A stretch of DNA of 64,000 nt from an uncultured Mycobacteriaceae bacterium (GTDB taxonomy: Bacteria; Actinomycetota; Actinomycetes; Mycobacteriales; Mycobacteriaceae): positions 1 to 64,000 of the forward strand of contig CADEGF010000035.1 in assembly GCA_902826815.1 (NCBI GenBank). Reading direction: 5' to 3'. The notes under the pieces are model-generated. The model had not been told where the DNA came from. It made no database searches and saw only the letters and a program-made list of their open reading frames with translations. This document shows positions 27,595 to 35,906 of the stretch, one piece after another. Each line of letters starts with the position of its first letter. Positions within the stretch are counted from its first letter, which is position 1. Made by a program: the position numbers and the translations under genes.

Positions 27595-28733
27595 CGGACA
27601 CCGAAACGGCGATCGCGCCGACTGTCAGGCAGCGCTGGCGGACCGGTCGCTGGCTCGTGCTCGCGATCATCGTCGTCGCCGTCGTATTCACCGTCAGCAC
27701 CCTGCTGACGGCACCCCGGCCCGGCGGCCGAATGGACCCCGCCGCAACATCTTCCGAGGGTGCCCACGCCCTTGTCACTCTGCTGCGCGAGCACGGCGTC
27801 GACGTGATCGTCGCCGACGACATCGCCGGGGTGGAACGAGCGGCAAGGCCCGATTCCCTGGTGCTGACGGTGCAGACGCGCCACCTCGTCGACGTGGACG
27901 TGCTGCGGCGGCTGGCCGCAGTGCCTGGCGACCGCCTCGTCGTCGAGCCGATATCGCGAACACGAGAGACCCTCGCGCCGGAGGTGCGCAGGTCCGCCGG
28001 AGGCACCGCGGGCGGCTCTCCCGACTGTGATCTGCCGGAGGCCACCCGCGCGGGCGATGTGCAGTTCGGCGCCAGCGACACCTTCGAGGCATCCGGCGAT
28101 GTACCTGTGACCAAATGCTACGAGGGCGCGGTGGTTCGCTACACCGACGCGGGCCGCACCGTGACGGTTGTCGGCAGCGCCGACTTCATGACCAACGCGG
28201 GCCTGTTGAAGCAGGGCAATGCCGCTTTGGCGATGAACTTGGCCGGCTCCCAGCCGCGGGTGATCTGGTACGCACCGCAACGTTCCGAAGGCGAATCATC
28301 TGGCGCAGCAACGATTTCCGATCTCATTCCCGCCAATGTCAAATGGCTGGTCCTGCAGCTGTGCCTGGTCGTACTGTTGCTCGCCGTGTGGAAGGGCAGG
28401 CGCCTCGGTCCGCTCGTCGCCGAGCATCTGCCCGTGGTGGTGCGCGCATCGGAGACCGTCGAGGGCCGTGGCCGGTTGTACCGGTCGCAGCGGGCAGGTG
28501 ACCGCGCCGCCGATGCGTTGCGTACGGCCACCCTTCAGCGCCTCATGCCACGCCTCGGACTCGGGCCCACCGCCGACCGCGCCGCCATCGTCGCCACCAT
28601 CGCCCAGCGGTGCGGACACGACGCGGGCGCCGTGGGGCATATCCTCTTCGGTCCTCCACCTTCGACCGACGACGACCTGGTAAACCTTGCCAACGCACTC
28701 GACGACATCGAAAGGCAGGTCGCACAGTCGTGA
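27591..28733 (+). CDS. DUF4350 membrane protein (Rv3691 homologue)
   Basis: 380 aa. N-terminal transmembrane segment (about 22-41), an extracytoplasmic DUF4350 domain (EGAHALVTLLREHGVDVIV...), a second transmembrane segment (about 248-268) and a cytosolic helical tail. Two Cys (CDLPEA, KCYEG) in the external part could form a disulfide. Start ATGA overlaps the previous stop. Part of the MoxR2 operon. Confidence 0.86.
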   Translation: MTDTETAIAPTVRQRWRTGRWLVLAIIVVAVVFTVSTLLTAPRPGGRMDPAATSSEGAHALVTLLREHGVDVIVADDIAGVERAARPDSLVLTVQTRHLVDVDVLRRLAAVPGDRLVVEPISRTRETLAPEVRRSAGGTAGGSPDCDLPEATRAGDVQFGASDTFEASGDVPVTKCYEGAVVRYTDAGRTVTVVGSADFMTNAGLLKQGNAALAMNLAGSQPRVIWYAPQRSEGESSGAATISDLIPANVKWLVLQLCLVVLLLAVWKGRRLGPLVAEHLPVVVRASETVEGRGRLYRSQRAGDRAADALRTATLQRLMPRLGLGPTADRAAIVATIAQRCGHDAGAVGHILFGPPPSTDDDLVNLANALDDIERQVAQS

Positions 28734-29707
28734 CTCAGCCCGTAGCCGCACCGGCGGCGACATCAGATTCAGCGCGCAACGCACTGTTGGCCCTGCGCAA
28801 CGAGATCGCCAGGATCGTGGTCGGTCAGGACGCAGTGGTCAGCGGCCTGGTGATCGCACTGCTGTGCCGGGGCCACGTCCTGCTCGAGGGGGTGCCGGGC
28901 GTCGCCAAGACGCTGCTGGTCCGAACGCTCTCCGCCGCACTGCAGTTGGAGTTCAAGCGGGTGCAGTTCACGCCGGACCTGATGCCGGGCGACGTCACGG
29001 GCTCGCTGGTGTACGACGCCCGCACCGCCGAGTTCGAATTCCATCCCGGTCCGGTGTTCACCAACCTGCTGCTGGCCGACGAGATCAACAGGACACCGCC
29101 GAAGACCCAGGCCGCGCTTCTCGAGGCGATGGAGGAACGTCAGGTCAGCGTCGAGGGCGAACCACGTCCGCTGCCCGACCCGTTCATCGTCGCCGCCACC
29201 CAGAACCCGATCGAATACGAGGGCACCTACCAGCTTCCAGAGGCTCAGCTGGACCGGTTCCTGTTGAAGCTCACCGTGCCCCTGCCGCCGCGGGATCAGG
29301 AGATCGCGATCCTCGACCGTCATGCACGCGGCTTCGACCCACGTGATCTCTCCTCGGTGCAGCCCGTCGCGGGGGCGGCCGAGCTTGCCGCAGGGCGGGC
29401 CGCCGTCCGCGGGGTCTTGGTCGCCGACGAAATCCTCGGCTATATCGTTGATATCGTTGGCGCCACAAGACATTCGCCGTCCCTACAGCTTGGCGTGTCG
29501 CCACGCGGCGCGACGGCACTGTTGGCCACCGCGCGGTCGTGGGCGTGGCTGTCCGGCCGCAACTACGTGACGCCCGACGACGTCAAGGCGATGGCACGGC
29601 CGACGCTGCGGCACCGGGTGGCGCTTCGGCCGGAAGCCGAGCTGGAGGGCGCCAACTCCGACGGTGTGCTCGACGGCATTCTGGCTGCCGTGCCGGTACC
29701 GCGATAG
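28730..29707 (+). CDS. moxR2: MoxR-family AAA+ ATPase MoxR2 (Rv3692 orthologue)
   Basis: 325 aa from GTG 28730. Walker A GVPGVAKT, Walker B LLADEINR, sensor 1 VAATQNPIEYEGTYQLPEAQLDRF, and the sensor-2 region SPRGATALL. MoxR ATPases act as chaperones that fit cofactors or assemble complexes with DUF58/VWA partners, which here are the next gene. Overlaps both neighbours. Confidence 0.94.
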   Translation: MTQPVAAPAATSDSARNALLALRNEIARIVVGQDAVVSGLVIALLCRGHVLLEGVPGVAKTLLVRTLSAALQLEFKRVQFTPDLMPGDVTGSLVYDARTAEFEFHPGPVFTNLLLADEINRTPPKTQAALLEAMEERQVSVEGEPRPLPDPFIVAATQNPIEYEGTYQLPEAQLDRFLLKLTVPLPPRDQEIAILDRHARGFDPRDLSSVQPVAGAAELAAGRAAVRGVLVADEILGYIVDIVGATRHSPSLQLGVSPRGATALLATARSWAWLSGRNYVTPDDVKAMARPTLRHRVALRPEAELEGANSDGVLDGILAAVPVPR

Positions 29708-31029
29708 TGGTCCTCACCGGCCGTGCCGGTCTGGTGGCGCTGATCTGCGTGCTGCCGATCGTGCTATCGCCCTGGCCCGCAACGGCGTTCATCGTCCTGC
29801 TCGCCCTTCTGGGGATCGCAGTGACGGTGGATGTCGCGCTGGCCGCCAACACCCGTCGCCTGAACTTCGTCCGGTACGGGGAGACCGCGGCGCGGCTTGG
29901 ACAGCCGGTGGCCGCCCGCTTGGCCATCGAGAACGTCGGCGGCCGACGGTTCCGCGGCCAGGTCCGCGACGCCTGGCCGCCGAGTGGCCGGGCGGAACCT
30001 CGCACACATCCGGTGAATCTGGTTTCGGGGCAGCGGATTCAGGTGGAGACATGGCTGCGGCCGGTGCGAAGGGGCGACCAGCGTTCGGCGTTCATCACCG
30101 CGCGCTCCATCGGGCCTCTCGGGCTGGCAGGCAGACAGAATTCACACCGGGTGCCGTGGCAGATCCGCATCCTGCCACCGTTTCTCTCCCGTAAGCATCT
30201 GCCGTCGCGGCTGGCGAAACTGCGGGAGTTGGACGGCGCGGTTCCCGTGCTCATCCGTGGCCAGGGCACCGAATTCGACTCGCTGCGCGAATACGTCATC
30301 GGCGACGATGTGCGCTCCATCGACTGGCGTGCCACCGCGCGCCGCGCCGATGTCGTGGTGCGCACCTGGCGGCCCGAACGTGACCGCCGGGTGGTGATCG
30401 TGCTGGACACCGGCCGCACCTCTGCGGGCCGCGTCGGAGTCGACCCGACGCAGGCCGATCCGGGTGGGTGGCCGCGGCTGGACTGGTCCATGGACGCCGC
30501 GCTTCTGTTGGCCGCGTTGGCATCCCGCGCGGGCGACCACGTCGACTTTCTCGCCCACGACCGGGTCGGTCGGGCCGGGGTGTTCAACGCGAACCGCACC
30601 GAACTGCTCGCCCAGTTGGTGAACGCGATGGCACCGCTCGAGCCCGCACTGGTCGAATCGGATGCCGCCGCGATCGTCGCCGCAGTGCAGCGACGTGTTC
30701 GGCGGCGTGCGCTGGTTGTCCTGATGACCGACCTGAACGCGTCGGCCCTCGACGAGGGGTTGATGGCGGTGCTGCCGCAACTGTCGGCCAAGCATCAAGT
30801 GCTACTGGCCGCCGTTGCCGATCCCCGGGTCGACCGGCTGGCGGCGGGCCGGGCCGACGCAGCCCAGGTGTACGACGCCGCGGCCGCCGAACGGGCCCGC
30901 AACGACCGCCGCACGATCGCGTCACGGCTGCGCCGCCACGGGGTCGACGTCGTCGACGCCCCTCCGGACGATCTGGCACCCACACTGGCCGACCACTACC
31001 TGGCGATGAAGGCCAGCGGCAGGCTCTAA
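29707..31029 (+). CDS. DUF58 / VWA-like protein (Rv3693 homologue)
   Basis: 440 aa from GTG 29707 (its G is the last base of the moxR2 stop). Two N-terminal transmembrane segments (about 6-42), then DUF58 with RGQGTEFDSLREYVIGDD and VRSIDWRATARRADVVVR, followed by a VWA-like fold (VVIVLDTGRTS). Standard MoxR partner. Convergent with spoIIM-like gene, stops overlapping by 4 nt. Confidence 0.92.
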   Translation: MVLTGRAGLVALICVLPIVLSPWPATAFIVLLALLGIAVTVDVALAANTRRLNFVRYGETAARLGQPVAARLAIENVGGRRFRGQVRDAWPPSGRAEPRTHPVNLVSGQRIQVETWLRPVRRGDQRSAFITARSIGPLGLAGRQNSHRVPWQIRILPPFLSRKHLPSRLAKLRELDGAVPVLIRGQGTEFDSLREYVIGDDVRSIDWRATARRADVVVRTWRPERDRRVVIVLDTGRTSAGRVGVDPTQADPGGWPRLDWSMDAALLLAALASRAGDHVDFLAHDRVGRAGVFNANRTELLAQLVNAMAPLEPALVESDAAAIVAAVQRRVRRRALVVLMTDLNASALDEGLMAVLPQLSAKHQVLLAAVADPRVDRLAAGRADAAQVYDAAAAERARNDRRTIASRLRRHGVDVVDAPPDDLAPTLADHYLAMKASGRL

Positions 31030-32018
31030 CTCGTCGGAACCACGTCCGGCGCGTCCTCCACGTCGCCCGTCTCGCCCGCGGCAACGGCCTTGCGACCGAA
31101 GTGAATCACGTAGTACAGGAAGGCGATTTCGGCGATGACACCGATCGCGATACGCATGAACGTCGGCAGCGGCGACGGCGTCACGAGGGCCTCGATCAGT
31201 CCGGAGACGAGCAGCACGACGACCAGACCGACAGCGACAGACACCACCGCCCTGCCCTTTTCGGCGAGCGCCTGCCCGCGGGGCCGGTTTCCTGGTGAAA
31301 TCGCCGTCCAGCCCAGCTGCATGCCGACCGCGCCCGCCAGGAAGACCGCGGTCAACTCCAGCAGCCCGTGCGGCGCGAGGAGGCCGAGCATGATGTCGCC
31401 CTTCCCTGCGTTGAACATCAGCCCGGCGATGAGGCCGAGGTTGGCCGCGTTCTGAAAGAGGATGTAGGGGATGGGAATCCCGAGCAGTAGTGCGAACGCG
31501 ATGCACTGGGCGGCCACCAGCGAGTTGTTGGTCCAGACCTGCAGCGCGAAGGAGGCCGCGGGGTTCTCGCTGTAATAGTCGGCGACTTCGTGATTGACCA
31601 GATGCTCGATCTCGGCGGGTGTGCCGACGGTGGCCTGCACTTCCGGGTTGCCCGCCACCCACATTCCGATCACCACCGTGACGGCGAAGAACGCCACCGC
31701 GGTGGCCGCCCACCACCGCCACGACCGGTAGGCCGCGACCGGGAACGACACCGTCCAGAACCGGACGAACTCGCTCCACAGCGGCGCGTGCGCGCTGGTG
31801 ACCGCCGACCGAGCGCGCGCCACCAGAGACGACAACCTGCCCACCAGAACCGAATCGCTGGATGCCGATCGCACCATCGACAGATGGGTGGACACCCGCT
31901 GGTAGAGGTCGACGAGCTCGTCGACCTCGGCCCCGGTCAGCCGCCGACGCCGCTTGACCAGTTCCTCGAGCCGGTTCCACGTCGGGCGATGGGCGAGGAC
32001 GAACGCGTCGACATCCAC
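31026..32018 (-). CDS. Stage II sporulation protein M-like membrane protein (Rv3694c homologue)
   Basis: 330 aa from GTG 32018. N-terminal soluble helical part (about 1-95), then about six transmembrane segments with the DUF95/SpoIIM signature (LLGLLAPHGLLELTAVFLAGAVG). In non-sporulating actinobacteria this family travels with RDD proteins and MoxR/DUF58 genes; function unknown. Divergent from the RDD gene with 27 nt between starts. Confidence 0.9.
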   Translation of the reverse strand: MDVDAFVLAHRPTWNRLEELVKRRRRLTGAEVDELVDLYQRVSTHLSMVRSASSDSVLVGRLSSLVARARSAVTSAHAPLWSEFVRFWTVSFPVAAYRSWRWWAATAVAFFAVTVVIGMWVAGNPEVQATVGTPAEIEHLVNHEVADYYSENPAASFALQVWTNNSLVAAQCIAFALLLGIPIPYILFQNAANLGLIAGLMFNAGKGDIMLGLLAPHGLLELTAVFLAGAVGMQLGWTAISPGNRPRGQALAEKGRAVVSVAVGLVVVLLVSGLIEALVTPSPLPTFMRIAIGVIAEIAFLYYVIHFGRKAVAAGETGDVEDAPDVVPTS

Positions 32019-32045
32019 TCCGCGAATCCTAGTAGCGTTGAGATC

Positions 32046-32909
32046 ATGGTCGGTCAGGCGGAACAGGTGGTGACGGGTGACGCCGTCGTCCTCGACGTGC
32101 AGATCGCGCAGCTTCCGGTGCGGGCGCTGTCGGCCCTGATCGATGTCACGGTCATCTTCGTCGGCTACCTCGCGGGCGTGATGCTGTGGGCGATCACGTT
32201 GAGCGAATTCGACCCCGCGCTGTCGGGCTCGGTGCTGGTCATCTTCACCGTGTTGACGATCATCGGCTACCCGGTGATCTTCGAGAGCGCGACCCGCGGC
32301 AAGACGCTGGGCAAGATGGCGCTCGGACTGCGGGTGGTTTCCGACGACGGTGGTCCGGAACGGTTCCGGCAGGCGCTCTTTCGCGGGCTGGCGTCGTTCA
32401 TCGAGATCTGGATGTTCTTCGGCGGGCCTGCGGTGATCTGCAGTCTGCTCTCGCCGAAGGGCAAGCGGCTCGGAGATGTGTTCGCGGGCACCGTGGTGAT
32501 CAGCGAGCGGGGTCCCAAGCTCCCGCCGCCCCCGGTGATGCCGCCGTCGCTGGCGTGGTGGGCGTCGTCACTGCAGCTGTCGGGTCTCGGTGCCGAGCAG
32601 GCCGAGTTGGCGCGCCAGTTCCTTGCTCGGGCACCGCAATTGGATCCCCGGACCCGTGACCAGATGGCCTACCGGATCGCGGGTGACGTGGTCGTGCGCA
32701 TCTCACCGCCGCCACCGCCCGGTATCCCACCTCAGTTCGTGTTGGCTGCGGTGTTGGCGGAGCGGCACCGGCGCGAGCTTGAGCGGCTGCGGCCCGCGGG
32801 GCCGCCACCGCAGTCACCTCCGCCTGCGTGGGGCGGCCCTGCGCAGTGGGCGCCACCTCCGCAGGGCCCACCTGCCTCGCCGGGCGGCGGTTTCGCTCCA
32901 CCGGGCTAG
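32046..32909 (+). CDS. RDD-family membrane protein (Rv3695 homologue)
   Basis: 287 aa. RDD domain (about 20-160) with LPVRALSALIDVTVIF, GKTLGKMALGLRVV and SPKGKRLGDVFAGTVVI. C-terminal cytosolic tail is helical then Pro/Gly-rich (PPPQSPPPAWGGPAQWAPPP). Family function unknown, ion or small-molecule transport suggested for some members. Confidence 0.9.
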   Translation: MVGQAEQVVTGDAVVLDVQIAQLPVRALSALIDVTVIFVGYLAGVMLWAITLSEFDPALSGSVLVIFTVLTIIGYPVIFESATRGKTLGKMALGLRVVSDDGGPERFRQALFRGLASFIEIWMFFGGPAVICSLLSPKGKRLGDVFAGTVVISERGPKLPPPPVMPPSLAWWASSLQLSGLGAEQAELARQFLARAPQLDPRTRDQMAYRIAGDVVVRISPPPPPGIPPQFVLAAVLAERHRRELERLRPAGPPPQSPPPAWGGPAQWAPPPQGPPASPGGGFAPPG

Positions 32910-33406
32910 CGGTACCGCACACCGATCAGCATCAGCACGGCCGCGATGATCGCGGTGACGGTGCGGACGTGGTTCCACGCCGTCCACGAGGAGAGGTACG
33001 CCTGCCATTCGCGCGCGGCGTCGGCGACGGACAGCGCCGCAGGGTCCACGGTGTCGAGATGGTTGTTGAGCGGGACGTTGAACGCCATCGTGATGATCGC
33101 GGCGAGCACGCCGAAGATCGCCCCCGCCAACAGCCAGCCGCTGCCAGGCCGGCCGAACTGCACGACTGCCGCCACTCCGACCGCGACCGCGAGCACCGCG
33201 GCCCCGAGATACGCCAGCAGGAAGGGCGCGCTGGTGTTCGCCTCGACGTTCATTCCGCGCATCGCGGTGATCGCAGTGACCGGCCCGGTGCGGTCGAGGC
33301 CGCGCATGACGAAGGTGGAGAAGACGTACATCATGCCTGCGGCGGCGGCGCTGGCGATCGCAGCGATAGTGGTCAGGATGACTAGTGGGCTCATGTTCAT
33401 GGTCAT
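32906..33406 (-). CDS. DUF1772/anthrone-oxygenase-like membrane protein
   Basis: 166 aa, four transmembrane segments. Pattern MMYVFSTFVMRGLDR, ...AFNVPLNNHLDTV, REWQAYLSSWTAWNHVRTVTA is typical of DUF1772. Three in-frame ATGs at 33406, 33400 and 33394; the first is used, none with a clear ribosome site. Function unknown. Tail-to-tail with the RDD gene, overlapping by 4 nt. Confidence 0.82.
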   Translation of the reverse strand: MTMNMSPLVILTTIAAIASAAAAGMMYVFSTFVMRGLDRTGPVTAITAMRGMNVEANTSAPFLLAYLGAAVLAVAVGVAAVVQFGRPGSGWLLAGAIFGVLAAIITMAFNVPLNNHLDTVDPAALSVADAAREWQAYLSSWTAWNHVRTVTAIIAAVLMLIGVRYR

Positions 33407-33468
33407 GAGTCAACCGATTGCCGACGAGACGATCCATCGCTCATAGTCCCGACTGCATACGCATACGT

Positions 33469-34137
33469 CTACGCGGCACCGACCGCCCTGTACAGCTTCA
33501 GCGACACCGCGGTCAGCCACGCCCACACCAGCACGACCGCCGCGGTGAACGACAGAATCGCTGCCGCGCTGCCCCCAGACGAGGCCATCAACACGAACGT
33601 GGCGGCGAAGAAGGCCCCAGCGAATCGGGAGAACCCCGCCCATCCTCGTTCGCGATGTCTCGCGAAGTACGCGGCGATCACAACGCAGCCGGCGACGAGG
33701 CAGAGGAAGGCGATTCCTGCGACGAGAAAGTGCACCATCCCATGCCAACTCGGCTCCGCCATGCCAGCTGGTGTCCCGGGCGGGAACCCGTCCGACGGGT
33801 CCGCGCGAAAGATCCCAGCGGCCATCAATCCCGCACCGTAAGCACCGATCAGGCAGGAAGCCCATACCGCGGAACGTCCCGCACCGAGCGCACGACGAAT
33901 GCCGACTGCAGCGGCGATCGTCATCGCGCCGGAGACCAAGAAGGTGGCGACCTGGACCCAGCCCAAGTCGCCGTTGGCCAGTTGGCTGGCGGCGTGGCGA
34001 GTGGGATCGAACCCGTCCCTGGTCGCGGCTTGCGCTGCCACTGCGATGACGTAGATCGGCCCGGCGATCACGCCATAGCCGAGCAGCGACTTGGTGACCC
34101 GATCGGCCAGTGGCGGACATGTCGTGTCGGCGGTCAT
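33469..34137 (-). CDS. DUF998 membrane protein, TetR-paired
   Basis: 222 aa, about six transmembrane segments, with conserved RDGFDPTRHAASQLANGDLGWVQ and PSWHGMVHFLVAG as in DUF998 proteins. ATG 34137. Divergent from a TetR gene across an 87-nt region with two palindromes, so probably its regulatory target. Biochemical role unknown. Confidence 0.82.
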   Translation of the reverse strand: MTADTTCPPLADRVTKSLLGYGVIAGPIYVIAVAAQAATRDGFDPTRHAASQLANGDLGWVQVATFLVSGAMTIAAAVGIRRALGAGRSAVWASCLIGAYGAGLMAAGIFRADPSDGFPPGTPAGMAEPSWHGMVHFLVAGIAFLCLVAGCVVIAAYFARHRERGWAGFSRFAGAFFAATFVLMASSGGSAAAILSFTAAVVLVWAWLTAVSLKLYRAVGAA

Positions 34138-34156
34138 GCTGGACGCCCCCTTCAGA

Positions 34157-34171
34157 ACTGGACCGTACAGT
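34157..34171. promoter_or_regulatory. Candidate TetR operator 1
   Basis: ACTGGACCGTACAGT, an imperfect palindrome with ACTG/CAGT ends. The minus-strand TACTGT (34167-34172) inside it is a plausible -10 box for the DUF998 gene, so bound repressor would block that promoter. Confidence 0.5.
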
Positions 34172-34188
34172 ACTCGGCTTCGAACTAG

Positions 34189-34198
34189 ACTGTCCAGT
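34189..34198. promoter_or_regulatory. Candidate TetR operator 2
   Basis: ACTGTCCAGT, same ACTG/CAGT half-sites with a shorter centre. It overlaps the end of TAGACT (34186-34191), a plausible -10 box for the tetR gene. Confidence 0.5.
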
Positions 34199-34224
34199 AC
34201 TTCTGCAAGAGATGGGCGCGCGAC

Positions 34225-34857
34225 ATGGTCGAGACGGCACTGCCCGAGCGATCCGCTCTCAAACGGCGGTCGATTCTCTCGGCGGGGCAGCGACTTTTTC
34301 TGACGCACGGCTATCAAGGCACGAGCATGGACCAGGTCGCGGCGATGGCATCGGTGTCGAAGCAGACCGTGTACAAGCACTTCGGCGAGAAGCGCGAGCT
34401 GTTGTTCGCGATCGTCACCGATGCACTCGACGGCGCGGCCGGCGCCATAGGCAGCCAGATCGCCGCCCTTACCGACAGCGATGATCTCGAGGCCGACTTG
34501 ACCGCTCTCGCGGGCGACTATCTGCGCGCAGTCATCCAGGAGCCGGTTGTGCAACTTCGACGCCTCGTGATCGGCGAGGCCAACCGTCTCCCCGAGCTTG
34601 CGCGGCTGTACTACGAGCACGCCCCGGTGCGCACACTGGTTTCGCTGGCCGGGGCGTTCGCCGCATTGGGTGAACGTGGTGCGTTGAACGTGCCCGAACC
34701 CGCGCTGGCCGCAGAACATTTCGCATTTCTGATCGTCGGCAGGCCGATCGACCAGGCGCTGTTCGAGGGGGCGCCTGCGGTTCTTACCGGCGTTGATGTC
34801 GATTCGTATGCGAGGGCGGGCGTCCGAGTATTCCTGGCTGCATACCGGTCGCGTTAG
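34225..34857 (+). CDS. TetR/AcrR-family repressor
   Basis: 210 aa. N-terminal HTH with GYQGTSMDQVAAMASVSKQTVYKHFGEK, the usual TetR recognition helix, and a C-terminal ligand domain of the TetR_C_7/AefR-like type. Start ATG 34225. Probably represses itself and the divergent DUF998 gene through ACTG...CAGT palindromes. Ligand unknown. Confidence 0.9.
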   Translation: MVETALPERSALKRRSILSAGQRLFLTHGYQGTSMDQVAAMASVSKQTVYKHFGEKRELLFAIVTDALDGAAGAIGSQIAALTDSDDLEADLTALAGDYLRAVIQEPVVQLRRLVIGEANRLPELARLYYEHAPVRTLVSLAGAFAALGERGALNVPEPALAAEHFAFLIVGRPIDQALFEGAPAVLTGVDVDSYARAGVRVFLAAYRSR

Positions 34858-34893
34858 GCTCGCGGCGGCCCGAGGCGAGGAGGGAGACAACCC

Positions 34894-35832
34894 GTGGACG
34901 CCGTAGTCGGACTGCTCGACGGTGTGCGGGCGCGCGGTGCGTTCGTGCTGCGGATGGTGCTCGACCCGCCGTGGTCGATGCGAATTCAGGACGACGCCCC
35001 GCTCACGCTGATCTGCCAGACGCATGGCAGGGCGGCCATCGTCGGTGACAGGACCGGAACCGTCTGGCTCGAGGCGGGCGACGTCGCCGTCACGCGCGGT
35101 ACCGAGCACTACCTGTTCGCCGACGATCCGGGTACCCGGCCGATGGTCGTCATCCATCCAGGGCAGCGCTGCACCACCCTCGCGGGCGACGACCTTCGCT
35201 TCGAGATGTCGCTCGGGGTGCGCACCTGGGGCAACAGTCCCAGCGGCTCAGACCGCTCGATCGTCTGCGCATACGAAGGCCACAGCGAGGTCAGCTCCCG
35301 CCTGCTCGATGCCTTGCCGGCTGTGCTGGTACTGCGCGGAAACGATTGTGATACAACGCTGGTCGACCTGCTCGCCGCGGAAGCAGGTCGGGGCGGGCCG
35401 GGGCAGGAGGCCTACCTCGACCGGCTCCTCGACCTACTGCTCATCGCGGTGCTGCGCACATGGTTCGACCGCGAGGAGAACGCGCCGCCGTGGTGGCACG
35501 CCGAACAGGACCCGGTGGTGGGACAAGCGCTTCGCTTGATCTACAACAACCCCGCGCATCCGTGGACTGTGGCGAATCTGGCTGCGGCCGTGGGCTCCTC
35601 GCGGGCGGTGTTCGCGCGGCGGTTCACCGAGCTGGTTGGCGAGCCGCCCATCGCGTTCCTGACGGGTTGGCGCCTCGCGCTCGCGGCCGACCTGCTGCGG
35701 TCCAGCAAGGCGACCATCGCCGCGGTGGCCAAGCAGGTCGGCTACGGCACCCCGTTCGCATTGAGCAGTGCGTTCAAACGAGCCTACGGCGTCAGCCCGA
35801 ACGCGCACCGCGCCACGGCCCAGACGGCTTGA
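34894..35832 (+). CDS. AraC-family regulator with N-terminal cupin
   Basis: 312 aa from GTG 34894 with GAGGAGGGAGACAACCC upstream. N-terminal cupin_6 domain (about 10-190) and C-terminal double HTH (about 215-310): WTVANLAAAVGSSRAVFARRF and KQVGYGTPFALSSAFKRAYGVSP. Ligand and targets unknown; an oxidoreductase usually lies next to this type, but here neighbours are tetR and a carotenoid oxygenase. Confidence 0.9.
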   Translation: MDAVVGLLDGVRARGAFVLRMVLDPPWSMRIQDDAPLTLICQTHGRAAIVGDRTGTVWLEAGDVAVTRGTEHYLFADDPGTRPMVVIHPGQRCTTLAGDDLRFEMSLGVRTWGNSPSGSDRSIVCAYEGHSEVSSRLLDALPAVLVLRGNDCDTTLVDLLAAEAGRGGPGQEAYLDRLLDLLLIAVLRTWFDREENAPPWWHAEQDPVVGQALRLIYNNPAHPWTVANLAAAVGSSRAVFARRFTELVGEPPIAFLTGWRLALAADLLRSSKATIAAVAKQVGYGTPFALSSAFKRAYGVSPNAHRATAQTA

Positions 35833-35839
35833 TGGTCGC

Positions 35840-35896
35840 CGAGACTGAATTCCTGCAGGCCGCTTCTCGCACTTTCGCTGCTGGAATTCCGTCTCG
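35840..35896. repeat. Large inverted repeat between convergent araC-type and carotenoid oxygenase genes
   Basis: Arms CGAGACTGAATTCC (35840-35853) and GGAATTCCGTCTCG (35883-35896) match at 13 of 14 positions around a 29-nt spacer. Placed exactly in the 74-nt gap between two converging stop codons. No T-run; could be a bidirectional transcription stop or a dispersed intergenic palindromic element. Confidence 0.6.
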
Positions 35897-35906
35897 CGAT
35901 TGTGGA

